Below, piece by piece: positions 9,687 to 20,290 of a DNA stretch of 64,000 nucleotides. The DNA comes from Dipteronia dyeriana (taxonomy: Eukaryota; Streptophyta; Magnoliopsida; Sapindales; Sapindaceae), in the NCBI GenBank assembly GCA_032871835.1, contig CM065298.1, positions 10,837,596 to 10,901,595 on the forward strand, read 5' to 3'. Position 1 is the first letter of the stretch; the number at the start of each line of letters is the position of its first letter. A program made the position numbers and the translations under genes. The notes under the pieces are model-generated. The model was not told the DNA's origin, ran no database searches, and saw only the letters and a program-made list of their open reading frames with translations.

Positions 9687-12095
9687 TTCAAACTTGATTT
9701 CCTTTTGTCTTTGTTGGAATAAGTTATGTTCGAACTTTCGTATTTGACTTCTTTCTTCAATTGAGATGTAATTTTGAATTGATATTATTATGTAACAGTT
9801 ACAAACTTTGGGGACAACTTTAGAAAATTTGATACCCTTTTTCAATGAATGACAAAAAAACTCTTAGACATGATATGATTTTCTTTCATTTTGATGTATG
9901 ATTTGTAATATTTTTTTTTTATTATTATTATTGCTTTGTATCATAATAATCTATTGTAATTTGTAATTTGTTTTTGTTTTAATTTCAAACTAAATTTTTA
10001 TAAGGGAGATCTAATTTTTTATGTAATTATGAAAAAAAAGATTATTAACAAATAAAAATTATTTCAGAGAAAAAAAAAGATTCTCATATGCAACCAAACA
10101 CAGTTATCTGACATTCCTAGGAATCTGACATAATATTCCCGTGCATAACCAAACACAAGTATACAGGTTTTCCAGGAATCACATTACTGTGTTTTACTTT
10201 CCCAGGATTATTTTGATTACCCCATACCAAACGGCCCCTTAGAGTTGCAGTTAACGACTAGGGTTTTTTTTAATTATATTTTGTATTGTCACTTTATGTT
10301 AAATAACGGCAAATAGATGTAAAGTTATGGTTAATGTAGTTATATATATTTTCTTTTTTTAGATATATTTATTTTCTTTGAAACTACGTAGTTTAATTAA
10401 ATATTATTTTTAACGGGACGGGGCGGGGCGGGGCGGGGTGGGGAGTATAAAACCCATCCCCGCCCCATACACATTACGGGTAAGACTATCTATCCCCATC
10501 CCCGTCCCATCTCCACTAAATTGAAACCCGTCCTCACCCAAAAGTGTGGCTCCCCGCAGGACCCCATCCCCGCGGGTAATTTTGCCATCCCTACATTATA
10601 CTTTGAAACTCTTTGAATGTACGATTTTCTTATACCTTGTTTCATTTTTTTATTTTGATTAAAGTTGTAGTTTTTTTTTCAAACCCTTTTTGTTTTTGAC
10701 ACGAAATATATAAATAATTAGGTAACAAATTTTTGGTGGTGTTTAGCTTAGAGAGATTTTATTTCTAAACCAGTTGTGGGTGGGAAATTTTCTGAATTAT
10801 TAAACTGACCTTATTGTAATGGAATACTTTTAAATTGAAATTGGGGATGTTATTAGGTCTGATTTTTCGTAAAATGATTTTAGATACATAATTGAATCAG
10901 GATATAAATTTTCATGAATTTTAGTGATGTATAATTAATTTAATTCTTTGGATATATTTGATGTTTAAGTCATGATATTTAGGCTGACAGTCATGAGTTC
11001 TTGGTGTTGTAGGAATTTTAATTCTCAAACGGGGAAAGGTAAAATTCTGATTTTTGGTATAGGAATAAATTACTGGTTTATTAGTCTGAAAATAAAATTT
11101 TGGAATTTTTCGTTGTCTGTAGGATTGTTAAACTCTTATACGAAGTCTGATTGAAAGATCAAAATTTATGTTGTCAGAATTGACCCTTGTGTGTTTAGAA
11201 ACTTATAGGTATTTTTTAAAATTATGATATTTGTTGGGGAGTTAGTAATTTGATTTTTGGATCTATTGACTAAGTTTTGCAATTTTTTTGAGACCCTTAA
11301 TATTTTCGAATCACTAATGTCTTAGCACTAAAATCGATTTTCTAAAATCTCTTCATGAGAATGAACAAAAAAAATGTAATTATAAAGTTGAGTTAGATCT
11401 CTTTTAAATGGCCGGGTCATCAAGGGTATTGGTGACACTACTCGACTTGAGCTTCTTTTTATGAAATGTTATTAATTGTTAGCGTATATTGAAAATGATA
11501 ATTTTACAAGTTTACTTGTATTTGACAATATTACTTTTGCAAGTTTACTTATATATTGAAAATGTTACTTCTGTAAATTTAATTGTATCTGAATATTTGA
11601 AAAGTTATATACGTAGTAAATGTTATTATAAATTTCATAAATGTTTTTGATTATGTTTTATGCAATATTTACTGAGTTGACAACTCACCTTCTGTCATTT
11701 AACATTTTATAGACTAATTATCTTAAAAGCTCACCGCTAGAACAATAGATTTTCAAGAGGGTGAAGTTATTGAGATTATATGTATTGTTCTACTTTCTTT
11801 TGTTACTTAGAATTTTAGTTTAGGTACTCGGTATTGTTTTAATTCCCTTTAGAGTGTTTTGAACCTTATAGTTGAAATTATTTGAGATATATTTACATTT
11901 TAGAATGATTTATTTGGTATTATTCGATGATTATTAGTTTCTTTTGGGTAAAGTATTTAATGGTTTATGTATTAACATTCCATATCAAAGTGTTTAATTA
12001 CTCTTTTATTTTTGGGGAGTTACATATGTCACTTAATGAGTGCATCTGATGCACCCATCCGATTTCAGTGCGGTGCATTGAATGCACCCAAGTTT

Positions 12096-12950
12096 TTCTT
12101 GTCGAAGTGGCATGATTAATTCAATATGATTAGATATGATTTTGGATCTTTTGAGCCGTTTAGGTTTAGTGAATTTTATTTACGTATATTCTTAACTTTA
12201 CAGATCTACTGACTATAGGGCTTTCGGGTCCTTTAACATATCTCCTGGACATAGTTTTAACTTATAATCCAAAAAATAAAATCCTAAAGCAAAAGAAATC
12301 GTGATACATAGGTTAATAAATCTAAATGTTACAGTGATGTTTAAATTAGAAAATAAAAAAGAATGTATATGTTTTACATGTACTCGGTTAAGTTCAGTTT
12401 TTCACATATTTTCCTTTAAGAGATAGTCTATACTTTCATATTAATATACCTTGAAAAACCAATTTTAATTGAAAACCCGTAATTTTCAATTTCATATACA
12501 TTAGCTCTATTTCAAAATGCACACAAACAAGAAACAACACACGTTAATTCAACGATTTAAAACCATTGTTGATTTCTTACATGACACATCATAGAAACCA
12601 TGTGACAACTACTGCAGTAGCAATACATATTTTTCTTTAGGACAATGTTGGAGTCCGCTGTCTTTCAAGAGAAAATTTCATTCTACTACAGTTGCATTAT
12701 TCACAAATGATTTGAATGCAGAATTTCACAAGTATTGAATGTACCACATTTACAACATCCAAAAGTTCTCAAAAGTTCTGCAAATCAGCTGGGCAGAATA
12801 TCAACGATATTGTTGACAAAACCAGAGTGCTGAGCATGTAAGAACTGCGTAGTAACAGTCATCGGTTGTGTCTTATGGGTTTTTTTGGAACTTGAACTGT
12901 ATCATCAACTTGATTGTTCAAAGGGATTTGATGAGTTGAGATGCTTGTCC
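12096..12950. other. Degenerate CNL/ABCG-cluster DNA
   Basis: No intact gene. Stretches around 12640-12840 (TTCATTCTACTACAGTTGCA, then CAACGATATTGTTGACAAAACC) match 14870-14960 and 19280-19370, so this is cluster-specific repeated DNA next to the ABCG relics. It ends where unit A's transporter relic becomes recognisable. Confidence 0.45.
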
Positions 12951-13019
12951 ATCCTTGAGTTTGTTTATCTCCAATAACAGTAACTTCCCACTACAGACTT
13001 GGGTAAGACTTGAGGAGAG

Positions 13020-14765
13020 TGAATGTGATCAGTCACGGTAACCCAACATTCTTACAAATGTTTAAAATTTGCTTCTTGGGGAACCCATAAATTCTGATAT
13101 CGCCTTCAATATAACCTCCTGTTTATCTTCTTGGCAGAACATCCATCAACGTTGTCTTTCCAGCTCCCCTGAACTCACTTCACAGCAATCTCAACTTTTA
13201 CTTTATTGCTGGTTCCACCAACAACGTTAGATTGATAACTCACTTTCATTATTTCCATTTCTTCTGAAAGATTCATAGTTCATGTAAATAAGTATTAGGA
13301 GCTTAACATTCACAGGTTTTTTTCCCATTAATTTGAACAAAAGTAAACTTGGCCATACTAATCAAGTTGTTACTTGTATTATTTGCACCTGTTGAACTCA
13401 TGTTTTGCTTTCTGCCTTCCTCGTTGTTCCTCACCGGTTAAGATTGCTCATTTGCTTCCTCTTCTGATATGACTGTTTGTGGCTTTCCAAGAGCTATGTA
13501 TATGAAACAAAGTATATCAAGGAAAGACTACTGAGTTTTACCCAAAAAACGAAACTAGACATCTGTAAAACACTTCATGTGGTTAGATGAGAATAAATCA
13601 AAGCAGGTCAGTGTCTTGAACTTATGATTTAGGTACAAGAGAACATCAAACAGAACGGTGAACTCCACGAAGGCTGCAATCCCAATCCATTATTTATCAG
13701 AGCAATGAAACCATATGATAAGAGGTGAAATCCAGTGTCCCCATGACGACCACCAAACAGGAATTTGACCTTTTACAAGAACATCAGCCTTTGTTAATTC
13801 CTTCTAAGCATCAGTAAATCAGAACTGATACTTATATTGATATCATTTTCTTGTAAACATGATTATTAAAAAGGCAACTAAGAGAGTTAAAAACTTTTGA
13901 TGATGATATAATTCTGCTAAAATTATAGCAATGATCATAAAATTCTATTTAATGACGGACCTTTTGGAAGGACAAAACCTCTCAGCAGAAACAAGATGAG
14001 TATGCCTCCACTGTTGACCTGAATTGTATCATCAACTTGATTGTTCAAGGGATTTGGTGAGTTGAGAAGCTTGTTCATCTATAAGTTGTTTATCTCATCC
14101 AAAAACATTTCTCACTATAAAGTTGGGCTACAAAGGTAGAGCAAAAAATGAGAATTCTGTGGCAAATGCTAACTGATTGGTTTAATTTAAGCCTTGAAAT
14201 TATGAAATAAGTTGAGAAGCACAAACCGTAAGACTATCAACAAGACAATGGTGAACCTCCATTCCCCTGTATTTAATCTTGTTGTGTAAGGTTGTCGATG
14301 TTGCTGCAACAAATTGAACATGGGGTAGCTGCTCCTTTGAGGAACTTTTAATGGTCTGCACCATACCAGGTGCTTCCAAAGTGAAAAAAAATATTGTGCA
14401 GGTAATTCTCTATTGCATAAAGATATAGAAGACTCGCATTTGTTATGTTCTGAAAAAGCTCCAACATTTGTTATATGTCCCAAAAGAGGACACAACCTAC
14501 TTGGAGCCGTACCAGTTGGGTTGAACAATCTCAATTGTGACATTTGCCTCAATATCTAAGGTAACCTGATCACAACAACAACACAAGGTTAATTGTGCAA
14601 TTTCAATGAAGCTTAAACAAAGTAAGTTTGAAACCAAATCCTAAAAACAAATTCAATCAACTGAACAGCAAGAGGTTTACCATCTTTTAGGAAGTCTTAA
14701 ATTCTGATATCACCTTTGATATAACTTCCAGTTTTTTTCCTGCCAGAACAACCATCAATGTTGGG
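13020..14765 (-). pseudogene. PDR-type ABCG transporter relic, copy 1
   Basis: Read on the minus strand from high to low coordinates. At 14690-14760 there is an NBD2 fragment (GSYIKGDI-like). At 14440-14560 comes a TMD1-type segment (APSRLCPLLGHITNV, compare QMA..LFR in full-length PDRs). At 13690-13770 a WISPL loop follows, then at about 13625-13690 the segment WIGIAAFVEFTVLF. The linker KPQTVISEEE lies near 13480, and the Walker A exon ([12 protein letters not shown], then [17 protein letters not shown]) at about 13080-13170. Full-length PDRs export defence metabolites or hormones across the plasma membrane. Here stops and missing segments exclude function. It is close to identical, by eye, to copy 2 at 31265-33110. 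Confidence 0.75.
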
Positions 14766-15059
14766 CGTATTTGACTTTTTTTTCAACTAAATTCACTTGA
14801 TCATCTAAAACAGTATCATTATGGAATCCTATGAACAATCAACGGCTTATGTTGGGCGTATTTGACTTTTTTTTCAAGCGACGATTTCTTTCTATTACAC
14901 TTGCATCACTCATAAATGACTTGAACAACATTTCTGCATATCTGTACTGTTACAAAAGATTTTCTCATTTTCAAAAAAACAATTTTTTCTATTAAAAAAT
15001 ATTGCTTTTGTAGATTCTAGTTTCCCAAGCTAGAATTGTATAGAATCGATTATAGAATC

Positions 15060-15250
15060 TTATTTATGTGAATGATAAAAAATTACAAAGAAAGAGTGGA
15101 GTCGTTGGAATTTAATTACATTAAAATTGAAAGGTTGGAAGGAAGTAGGTGGATGTCAACAATAGCGTTAAATGGGAAAGGAAAATGCAGTAAGAAATTA
15201 CAGAGTGGATCTGGACCCATTTTACCATGCATTTACACTATAAAATTACA
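15060..15250 (-). promoter_or_regulatory. CNL-upstream block, copy 2 (truncated)
   Basis: GTCGTTGGAATTTAATTACA (from about 15102) and the following ATTGAAAGGTTGGAAGGAAG match 45447-45500 upstream of the CNL. The GGCGCC palindrome is absent in this copy. Two GAGGAGAAATATGTTGAT motifs at about 15570 and 15760 resemble the CNL 5' leader near 44660. No resistance-gene body remains beside it. Confidence 0.5.
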
Positions 15251-15424
15251 TTCAAGAGCCAGTTTTGTGGTAGAGAAAGTAACACGAACCAATTATTATG
15301 CTTTTCTTGCAGGAATCATCATTTCATGTCTGTTTACACTTTACAACACATATAAACAGACAAAATTTGAGAAGACTACTCATGAAAACAGAGGACTGGA
15401 AAATTAAATGTGAAAGGAAAAATC

Positions 15425-15456
15425 AGCAAGAATATATATATATATATATATATAAC
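15425..15456. repeat. (TA)n microsatellite
   Basis: A short TA run within the degenerate resistance-gene relic. Confidence 0.9.
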
Positions 15457-15939
15457 AGGGTGGATCCCATTTTAGGGGTACAGTAATTGGTTTGGGTCCT
15501 TTGGGAAAGTGACTGTATTCTCCGATAGTTGTGTTTGTGGAAAAAGAAAAAGCTTTCAAGTTGAAAAGAGGAGAAATATGTTGATGGATTTTTTTGTAAG
15601 GATTACAATTAATTCGGGTTTTTTTTTTCTCCGTTAAATGATTCAAACTTGCGATTTTAAGGGTGTAAGTGGGAAAGATTTACCATTTCATTAACTTCAT
15701 CTTCGATCCTCATCTTATCGAATATACAGATGAAAATCGAAATTGATAAATGATAAAAGAGGAGAAATATGTTGATCGGTTATTTTTGAGTGCGAAAGTA
15801 ATGATGTAATGCTTTCAATTATACGATGCCACCCATTTTGTCAAACAAAATCAATGGCCATAAAAGTTGTAAGAAGTTTTGACTCAAATACAAACACATG
15901 ATTAAGAGGAACATCAAAACAACCATTTATAAAAGTTCT

Positions 15940-16540
15940 ATAATTACGGAAGACCCCCACAACCCCCAACACCTGGATATCTCAAGGTTGCATTGTCAGT
16001 ATTAATTTTGGTCCAATCAGGAATCGGAGGCGACCGAATCACACTCCTGTCAATAGGGCCCCTAGCCGGACTGCCACGAAGATCAAACCGATGTAAAATC
16101 AAAAGATCATCTACACAATTACGCATACACCCAATCTCTAACCGATTTGCGTCAGACACCGCACGTCAAACCAAAGACAAAGCAGATCTGAAATTCATAG
16201 TCTTACTCTCAAAAATCCACTGGTTACTGGCAAATCACATACTCCAACCCACGACATGAATAGCTATCTTCCATAAAACACACACCTGATCGCTAAACGA
16301 AACTGACATAGCCTAAGAGAAGAACAAACTCCACGTATCAGTAGAAATACGCCGCTGAAAAACTGAGAAAACCGTCTCCCAAAGAGCAGCCGATAAGGGG
16401 GAACCGAATGAAAAGATTATCAAACGGCTCCCTGCTAACCCCATAAACATTGTACCGGGAAGCTAAGTGAAACCCAACCCTACATAAGCGATCCTCTGTG
16501 AGAAACCGATTCAATAAAAGACGCTATGTCAAAACTGACC

Positions 16541-16545
<5 letters not shown>
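15940..16545 (-). pseudogene. LINE (non-LTR retrotransposon) ORF2 C-terminal fragment
   Basis: On the minus strand the sequence encodes a zf-RVT-like segment (LTEDRLCRVGFHLASRYNVY). Connecting sequence follows, and then the start of an RNase H domain (PDWTKINTDNATLRYPGVGG, where plant LINEs have a DGA motif). Several stops interrupt it. The fragment ends abruptly inside RNase H at about 15944 and, on the 5' side, at a TA microsatellite (16545). There is no poly-A tail. It is GC-richer than its surroundings. It is probably a translocated internal fragment rather than a complete insertion. Confidence 0.7.

Positions 16546-16582
<37 letters not shown>
16543..16582. repeat. (TA)n(TG)n microsatellite
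   Basis: A TA run passing into TGTGTGTG, abutting the 5' end of the LINE fragment. Confidence 0.95.
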
Positions 16583-16754
16583 AGTGATGTCACATTATAT
16601 AACCATATATCAATCAATTAAGAGAGCTATGCCACATAGTATGGTGATTATTACATTGTAGATTTTTTTTTTTAAATACCACTATCGATGACAGCCACTT
16701 GAAGAACTTAGGACGTTAAGTACAAGATATTACTTGTAAAATCTTACCTAGTAC

Positions 16755-17045
16755 ATGTTAGAAATTAAAATGAACATATGTACTACAACATTTGTTGCAT
16801 TCTCCATATAGTGGGTTGGAAATTGAATGACAAAAACAGGAGAAATATTTTGAGATCTTAGCAATTTGTTTGTGATGTGGACACAAATGCTGTCATGATT
16901 TCAATTATTATAGCGCCCAAATGAGAAGAAAAATATTCTTCAATGTCATCATTTGATGCTACATATGAAAATATGAGAAGACCGAAAACTGGGGAGTGGA
17001 AAATTAAATGGGGAATGGGGAATGGGGAAGGAAATTGATAAGACC
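16755..17045 (-). pseudogene. CNL 5' leader relic
   Basis: GAGAAATATTTTGAG, then GCTGTCATGATTTCAATTAT, TATAGCGCC and ATTCTTCAATGTCATC align with 44655-44790, which spans the leader just upstream of the CNL start codon. No coding body follows, so this is the deleted or diverged front end of another resistance-gene copy. Divergence from the live copy is considerable. Confidence 0.5.
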
Positions 17046-19392
17046 CATTTTAATATTCGTTTGGAATTGGAATTCTAAAAAAAAAATAAAAAATGATTGC
17101 GATCCGTCTTTGTGACTTTTAAAACGAAACAAATAACTTGATTTTTTGATAACAAACTGTAGTAAGTAGCTCAATTAGGATTTAGGACAATATAATTGCT
17201 ATTATGTTTAATCAATTGTGGATCCATAGCAGACTGGTCCATTACTAATCCAATATAGTCGATCTTGAATTTGGTCCAATTCAATCCAATTTGGATTTTA
17301 AATTGATTGGATTGAGACATTGAGTGATTGATTCGATTGGAGAGGAGAATAAAACTTGAATATAAAACTGGTTGACAATTATATATGTTTTTTGATAGTC
17401 AGGTACGATTCAATACTCTAAATTAAATCAATAAAACTAATCAAAATCAATCTTTTTAAATTGAATAATTTATGGATATCCTCAGTGTAGTAAAACCATG
17501 CATGTCCAGTTGTCCACCACTTTATATATCTCGGCAGATTGTAAAATAGGATAATATATAGAGCTAGAGGTTTTTTTTTTTTTTTTTTTTTTAGAAAACT
17601 GAACGGTCCTGACTTTTGTTAAGACTGAATATGTATTGAAATATGAACTTAAATGATATGTTTTTTTTTCTCACATCTGAATTTATTGTCAACACGTTTA
17701 TTTTTTAAAAGTAAAATTATCTAAAAATAAGTAATTTTATATGTATACCCATATTAAACAATTATACATATAATATGGAATAAAAAAATCTAAAATAAAA
17801 ATTATACATGAACACATATGATCATGATATTCTTATTTGATTACAAACAAACTTCATTTTTACTAAGAAAAGAAAAGTTTTTTATTTCAAAAAATAAAAG
17901 GGATAATAGGAAAACTCATACAAAACACTTTATATATATATATAAATTTTCAAGTCGGTACGTACTGATAAAAATTCGTCAGTGCGTTGTATTTGGACCA
18001 TTAAATTTATATACTTTGATTCAAAATGTATGCACTTGTCAAAACTTTTTTATAATCAATTAATTATCCACATACAACACACTGATATAACTTATGTCAG
18101 TGCGTATTGACTGGAAAACCACTATATATATACATCACCATAATATCATAAAATAGTATTGACATTAAACACCAATATGAGAAGTGATTAGAGTTTTTAT
18201 TTTTATTTTTATTTTTATTTTTACTATTTAAAATAAAAAATATATTAAAATGAAAATTTCAATATCATATATAATTGTGATGAAATTGAAAATATGTTAT
18301 AAATGGGTAATAATATCGAAAGAAAATATTTTAGATTGCATTTATTGATAGTCAAAAGTTAAGATTTTTTATTTTTTTATTTTTTTATTTTAAGTTATTT
18401 TTTGGTATTTTTAAGTTGTTTAATCACTTAAAAAGACAAACAAAACAACTTAATAATTATGATTCAGATCCATTAAGTTTTAAGTGGAAAAAACAAACGA
18501 TCCCTTAGTAGGGATAAATTATATTGATTTTGTAAAATATTACATGGTTTTGATAAATATAAATATTATTATTAAATATTTAATATTAGTCTCATTTTAA
18601 AGGTCTAAATAAAACTTTTTTAATTATATAAATTTTATAATTTTTATGAAATCTTATTATATATTAAATGAATCTAATAACAATAAGTAAAAATAAAATG
18701 GGAATAAAAAAGAAATAAAAAATATGAAAATTGAATTTAGACTTTAATATTTGGTACTCGAAACACTAAAACTCTAGAAAAATTTATTGTAAACGTAGTT
18801 TTAATAAGCATTTGGTAATCTATTTTGGAGTTATGTATCTTAAAATGGAACACGATTGGAAATGCTCATAGTAAGATAGTAATTTAAATTTCATTTCTCC
18901 ATATATATAGTGCGTTGAAGTATAGCTTTACGATTAATCCAAGATCCAAGTATTTTTCCATGTTAACCGGTGCCGATATTGTTAATTTGTTTTAAACAGT
19001 TTGAATGTTAAATATAATATCATAGAATTTGTAATATATTAATATCAATTTTATAATCTTTAAACTTTGAATATTGATAGTATGGTTGAAAAATGAATAA
19101 AACAGAAACTATCGAGAGTTACATATCTCCTTTCTTGGGCCGCTGTGAAATTAATCCATAATTTCCTGGAAAATGCAGGAATTTATGCGGGGCAGTTTCT
19201 AACAAGCATAAAGTGAATGAGTCATCAAAGCATTAACTCGTGGTTCTGGGGACGTATTTGTTTTCTTGATTTGTAATTTCAGACATTATCACAAATGATA
19301 AATGACTTGAATGTGCCACGTTTCTGCATGTCAATAATATTGTTGACAAAACCAAAGCGGTGAGCTAAGGAGATATAATTATAAGAGAAATT
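17046..19392. other. AT-rich intergenic DNA
   Basis: No gene supported. Contents seen are poly-T at about 17570-17592, a short TA run near 17935, and an (ATTTTT)n-like tract at about 18197-18225. At 19200-19392 a segment (GAGTCATCAAAGCATTAACT, and ATATTGTTGACAAAACCAAA) is also found at 44877 and near 12810. That last segment is the left host flank of unit B. Confidence 0.5.
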
Positions 19393-19779
19393 TGTTGTGA
19401 AATTAACAAATAATATTTAAAGAAACAAATGAGGGAGAGACAAGAGGAGAGATCGAGAGAACTTCTGTATTTATTTATAAAGCTTCAGCTGAAAAAATCA
19501 CCACTAAAATGAGTAACGTAAGTCTTATATATAGACTTTTACAAGAGCAGTCAAGTGGAGAGAAATGGAGAGATGAGGTTATAAGCGGTGGGTTATTGCA
19601 AGTGATCTGTGATGATGAAAGTAAACAAAATGATGAAAGGCAAGTGGACGATGATGATAACAGTCGAAGTCAACAATAGAAGGCTTGGTTGGGAAGCCAA
19701 GAAGAGGCGGGGCGGTGGAAAGACATCAGAATTACAATACTTCCCATTGGATTTCTACCATTTGTATTTTAATTTGCTA

Positions 19780-20290
19780 GGTAAAACTCAATGGGATAAA
19801 AACCTCGACAATAATATATACAATGATTTTCTGAATCTTGTGGTGTTGGACGTTCTCAAAACTATCTCATTAAAAACCTTGTCAGGAAAATCCAGTGGGA
19901 TAAAACCTGACCGAAGGAAAAAATAGTATAGTATACATATGTCCAGAACTATTGTTTTCTTCGAAACATTTTTCATATTTACACTTTGCTAGGAAAAACC
20001 CAGTGGGATAAAAACCATAACGAATATATTCATTCAGCTGTTGAATCAAAGTAATATTTATGATGATCTTCGGGATCAAGGTAACATATATACGATGATT
20101 AGCAAGATCAAAGTAATAGTTACAATGATCTTCTTGAACAAAACAACATATATACGATGATCAACTGGATCAATGTAATTTTTATGATGATCTTTATGGA
20201 TCAAATGATTTCTGGGTATGCTTAGAGAATTGCCTCATTAAAACCTTATCAGGAAAACCCAATGGGACAAAAACCTGATTGGGAGGAAAA
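19780..20290. repeat. Repeated CCAGTGGGATAAAACC motif and 62-bp tandem array
   Basis: CAATGGGATAAAAACC or CCAGTGGGATAAAACC variants recur at about 19790, 19893, 20000 and 20260. Between them, 20048-20207 holds about 2.6 copies of a 62-bp unit (core ACATATATACGATGAT). The array lies in the 3' non-coding part of the Copia relic. Confidence 0.7.

Larger units (their letters stand above)
6683..10238 (+). mobile_element. PIF/Harbinger element with perfect TIRs and TTA duplication
   Basis: The first 24 bases (starting GGGGCCGTTTGGTATGGGGT) are a perfect reverse complement of the last 24 (10215-10238). TTA flanks both sides (6680-6682 and 10239-10241). This terminus and TSD are diagnostic of PIF/Harbinger. 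The 3.56-kb element carries a Myb/SANT-like gene at 8727-9686, the second gene typical of autonomous Harbingers, but I find no DDE transposase. CT-rich leader-like DNA (6960-7090) followed by GAG^GTATGT looks like a 5' UTR exon and intron start. The perfect TIR identity argues for a recent insertion. Confidence 0.9.
5990..10593. mobile_element. Non-autonomous hAT-type element hosting a Harbinger insertion
   Basis: The terminus TAGGGATGGCAATGGGG at 5990 is mirrored by ATTTTGCCATCCCTA ending at 10593, the classical Ac-like hAT terminus. The flanking octamers TATTCTAC (5982-5989) and CATTATAC (10594-10601) agree at six of eight positions, as expected for an 8-bp hAT duplication. The subterminal regions are G-rich/C-rich (GGGGCGGGGCGGGG near 10420, CCCCATCCCCATCC near 6135). 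No hAT transposase is visible. Removing the Harbinger insert leaves about 1.05 kb. Confidence 0.7.
5378..12024. mobile_element. Solo LTR, probably Gypsy-type, interrupted by a hAT element
   Basis: The 5' end TGTAAGACCC and 3' end GGGGAGTTACA have the form of Gypsy/chromovirus LTRs. Near the 3' end (about 11670-11690) ACTGAGTTGACAACTCACC is a tract I associate with such LTRs. Without the hAT insert the LTR is about 2.0 kb, and no gag-pol sequence exists between the ends, so it is a solo LTR. Flanking pentamers CGTGT and TATGT match at three of five positions, and the two changes fall on a CpG. The 5' end is tandemly duplicated: a second TGTAAGACCC start occurs at 5653, about 275 bp after the first. 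Confidence 0.5.
4871..12095. mobile_element. Outermost long-TIR DNA element of nest 1
   Basis: The left terminus starts AAACTTGGGTGCATCCGATG and continues through TGCATTGGATGCACTCACTC and AGTGACATGTGT. The right terminus reads ACATATGTCACTTAATGAGT, then GTGCATCTGATGCACCC, ending GCACCCAAGTTT. The two are reverse complements over about 75 bp with scattered differences. Only about 0.57 kb is its own DNA; the rest is inserted solo LTR, hAT and Harbinger. The long subterminal TIR suggests a MULE-like or fold-back element. I could not identify a target duplication (flanks ATATAGAGG and TTCTTGTCG do not match). Confidence 0.6.

Noticed and set aside
4760..12230. A fifth outer layer built on GATTCGATT-type sequence at both sides of nest 1
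   Set aside because: The GATT-rich stretches at 4764 and about 12120-12150 do not pair as inverted repeats and look like low-complexity DNA.
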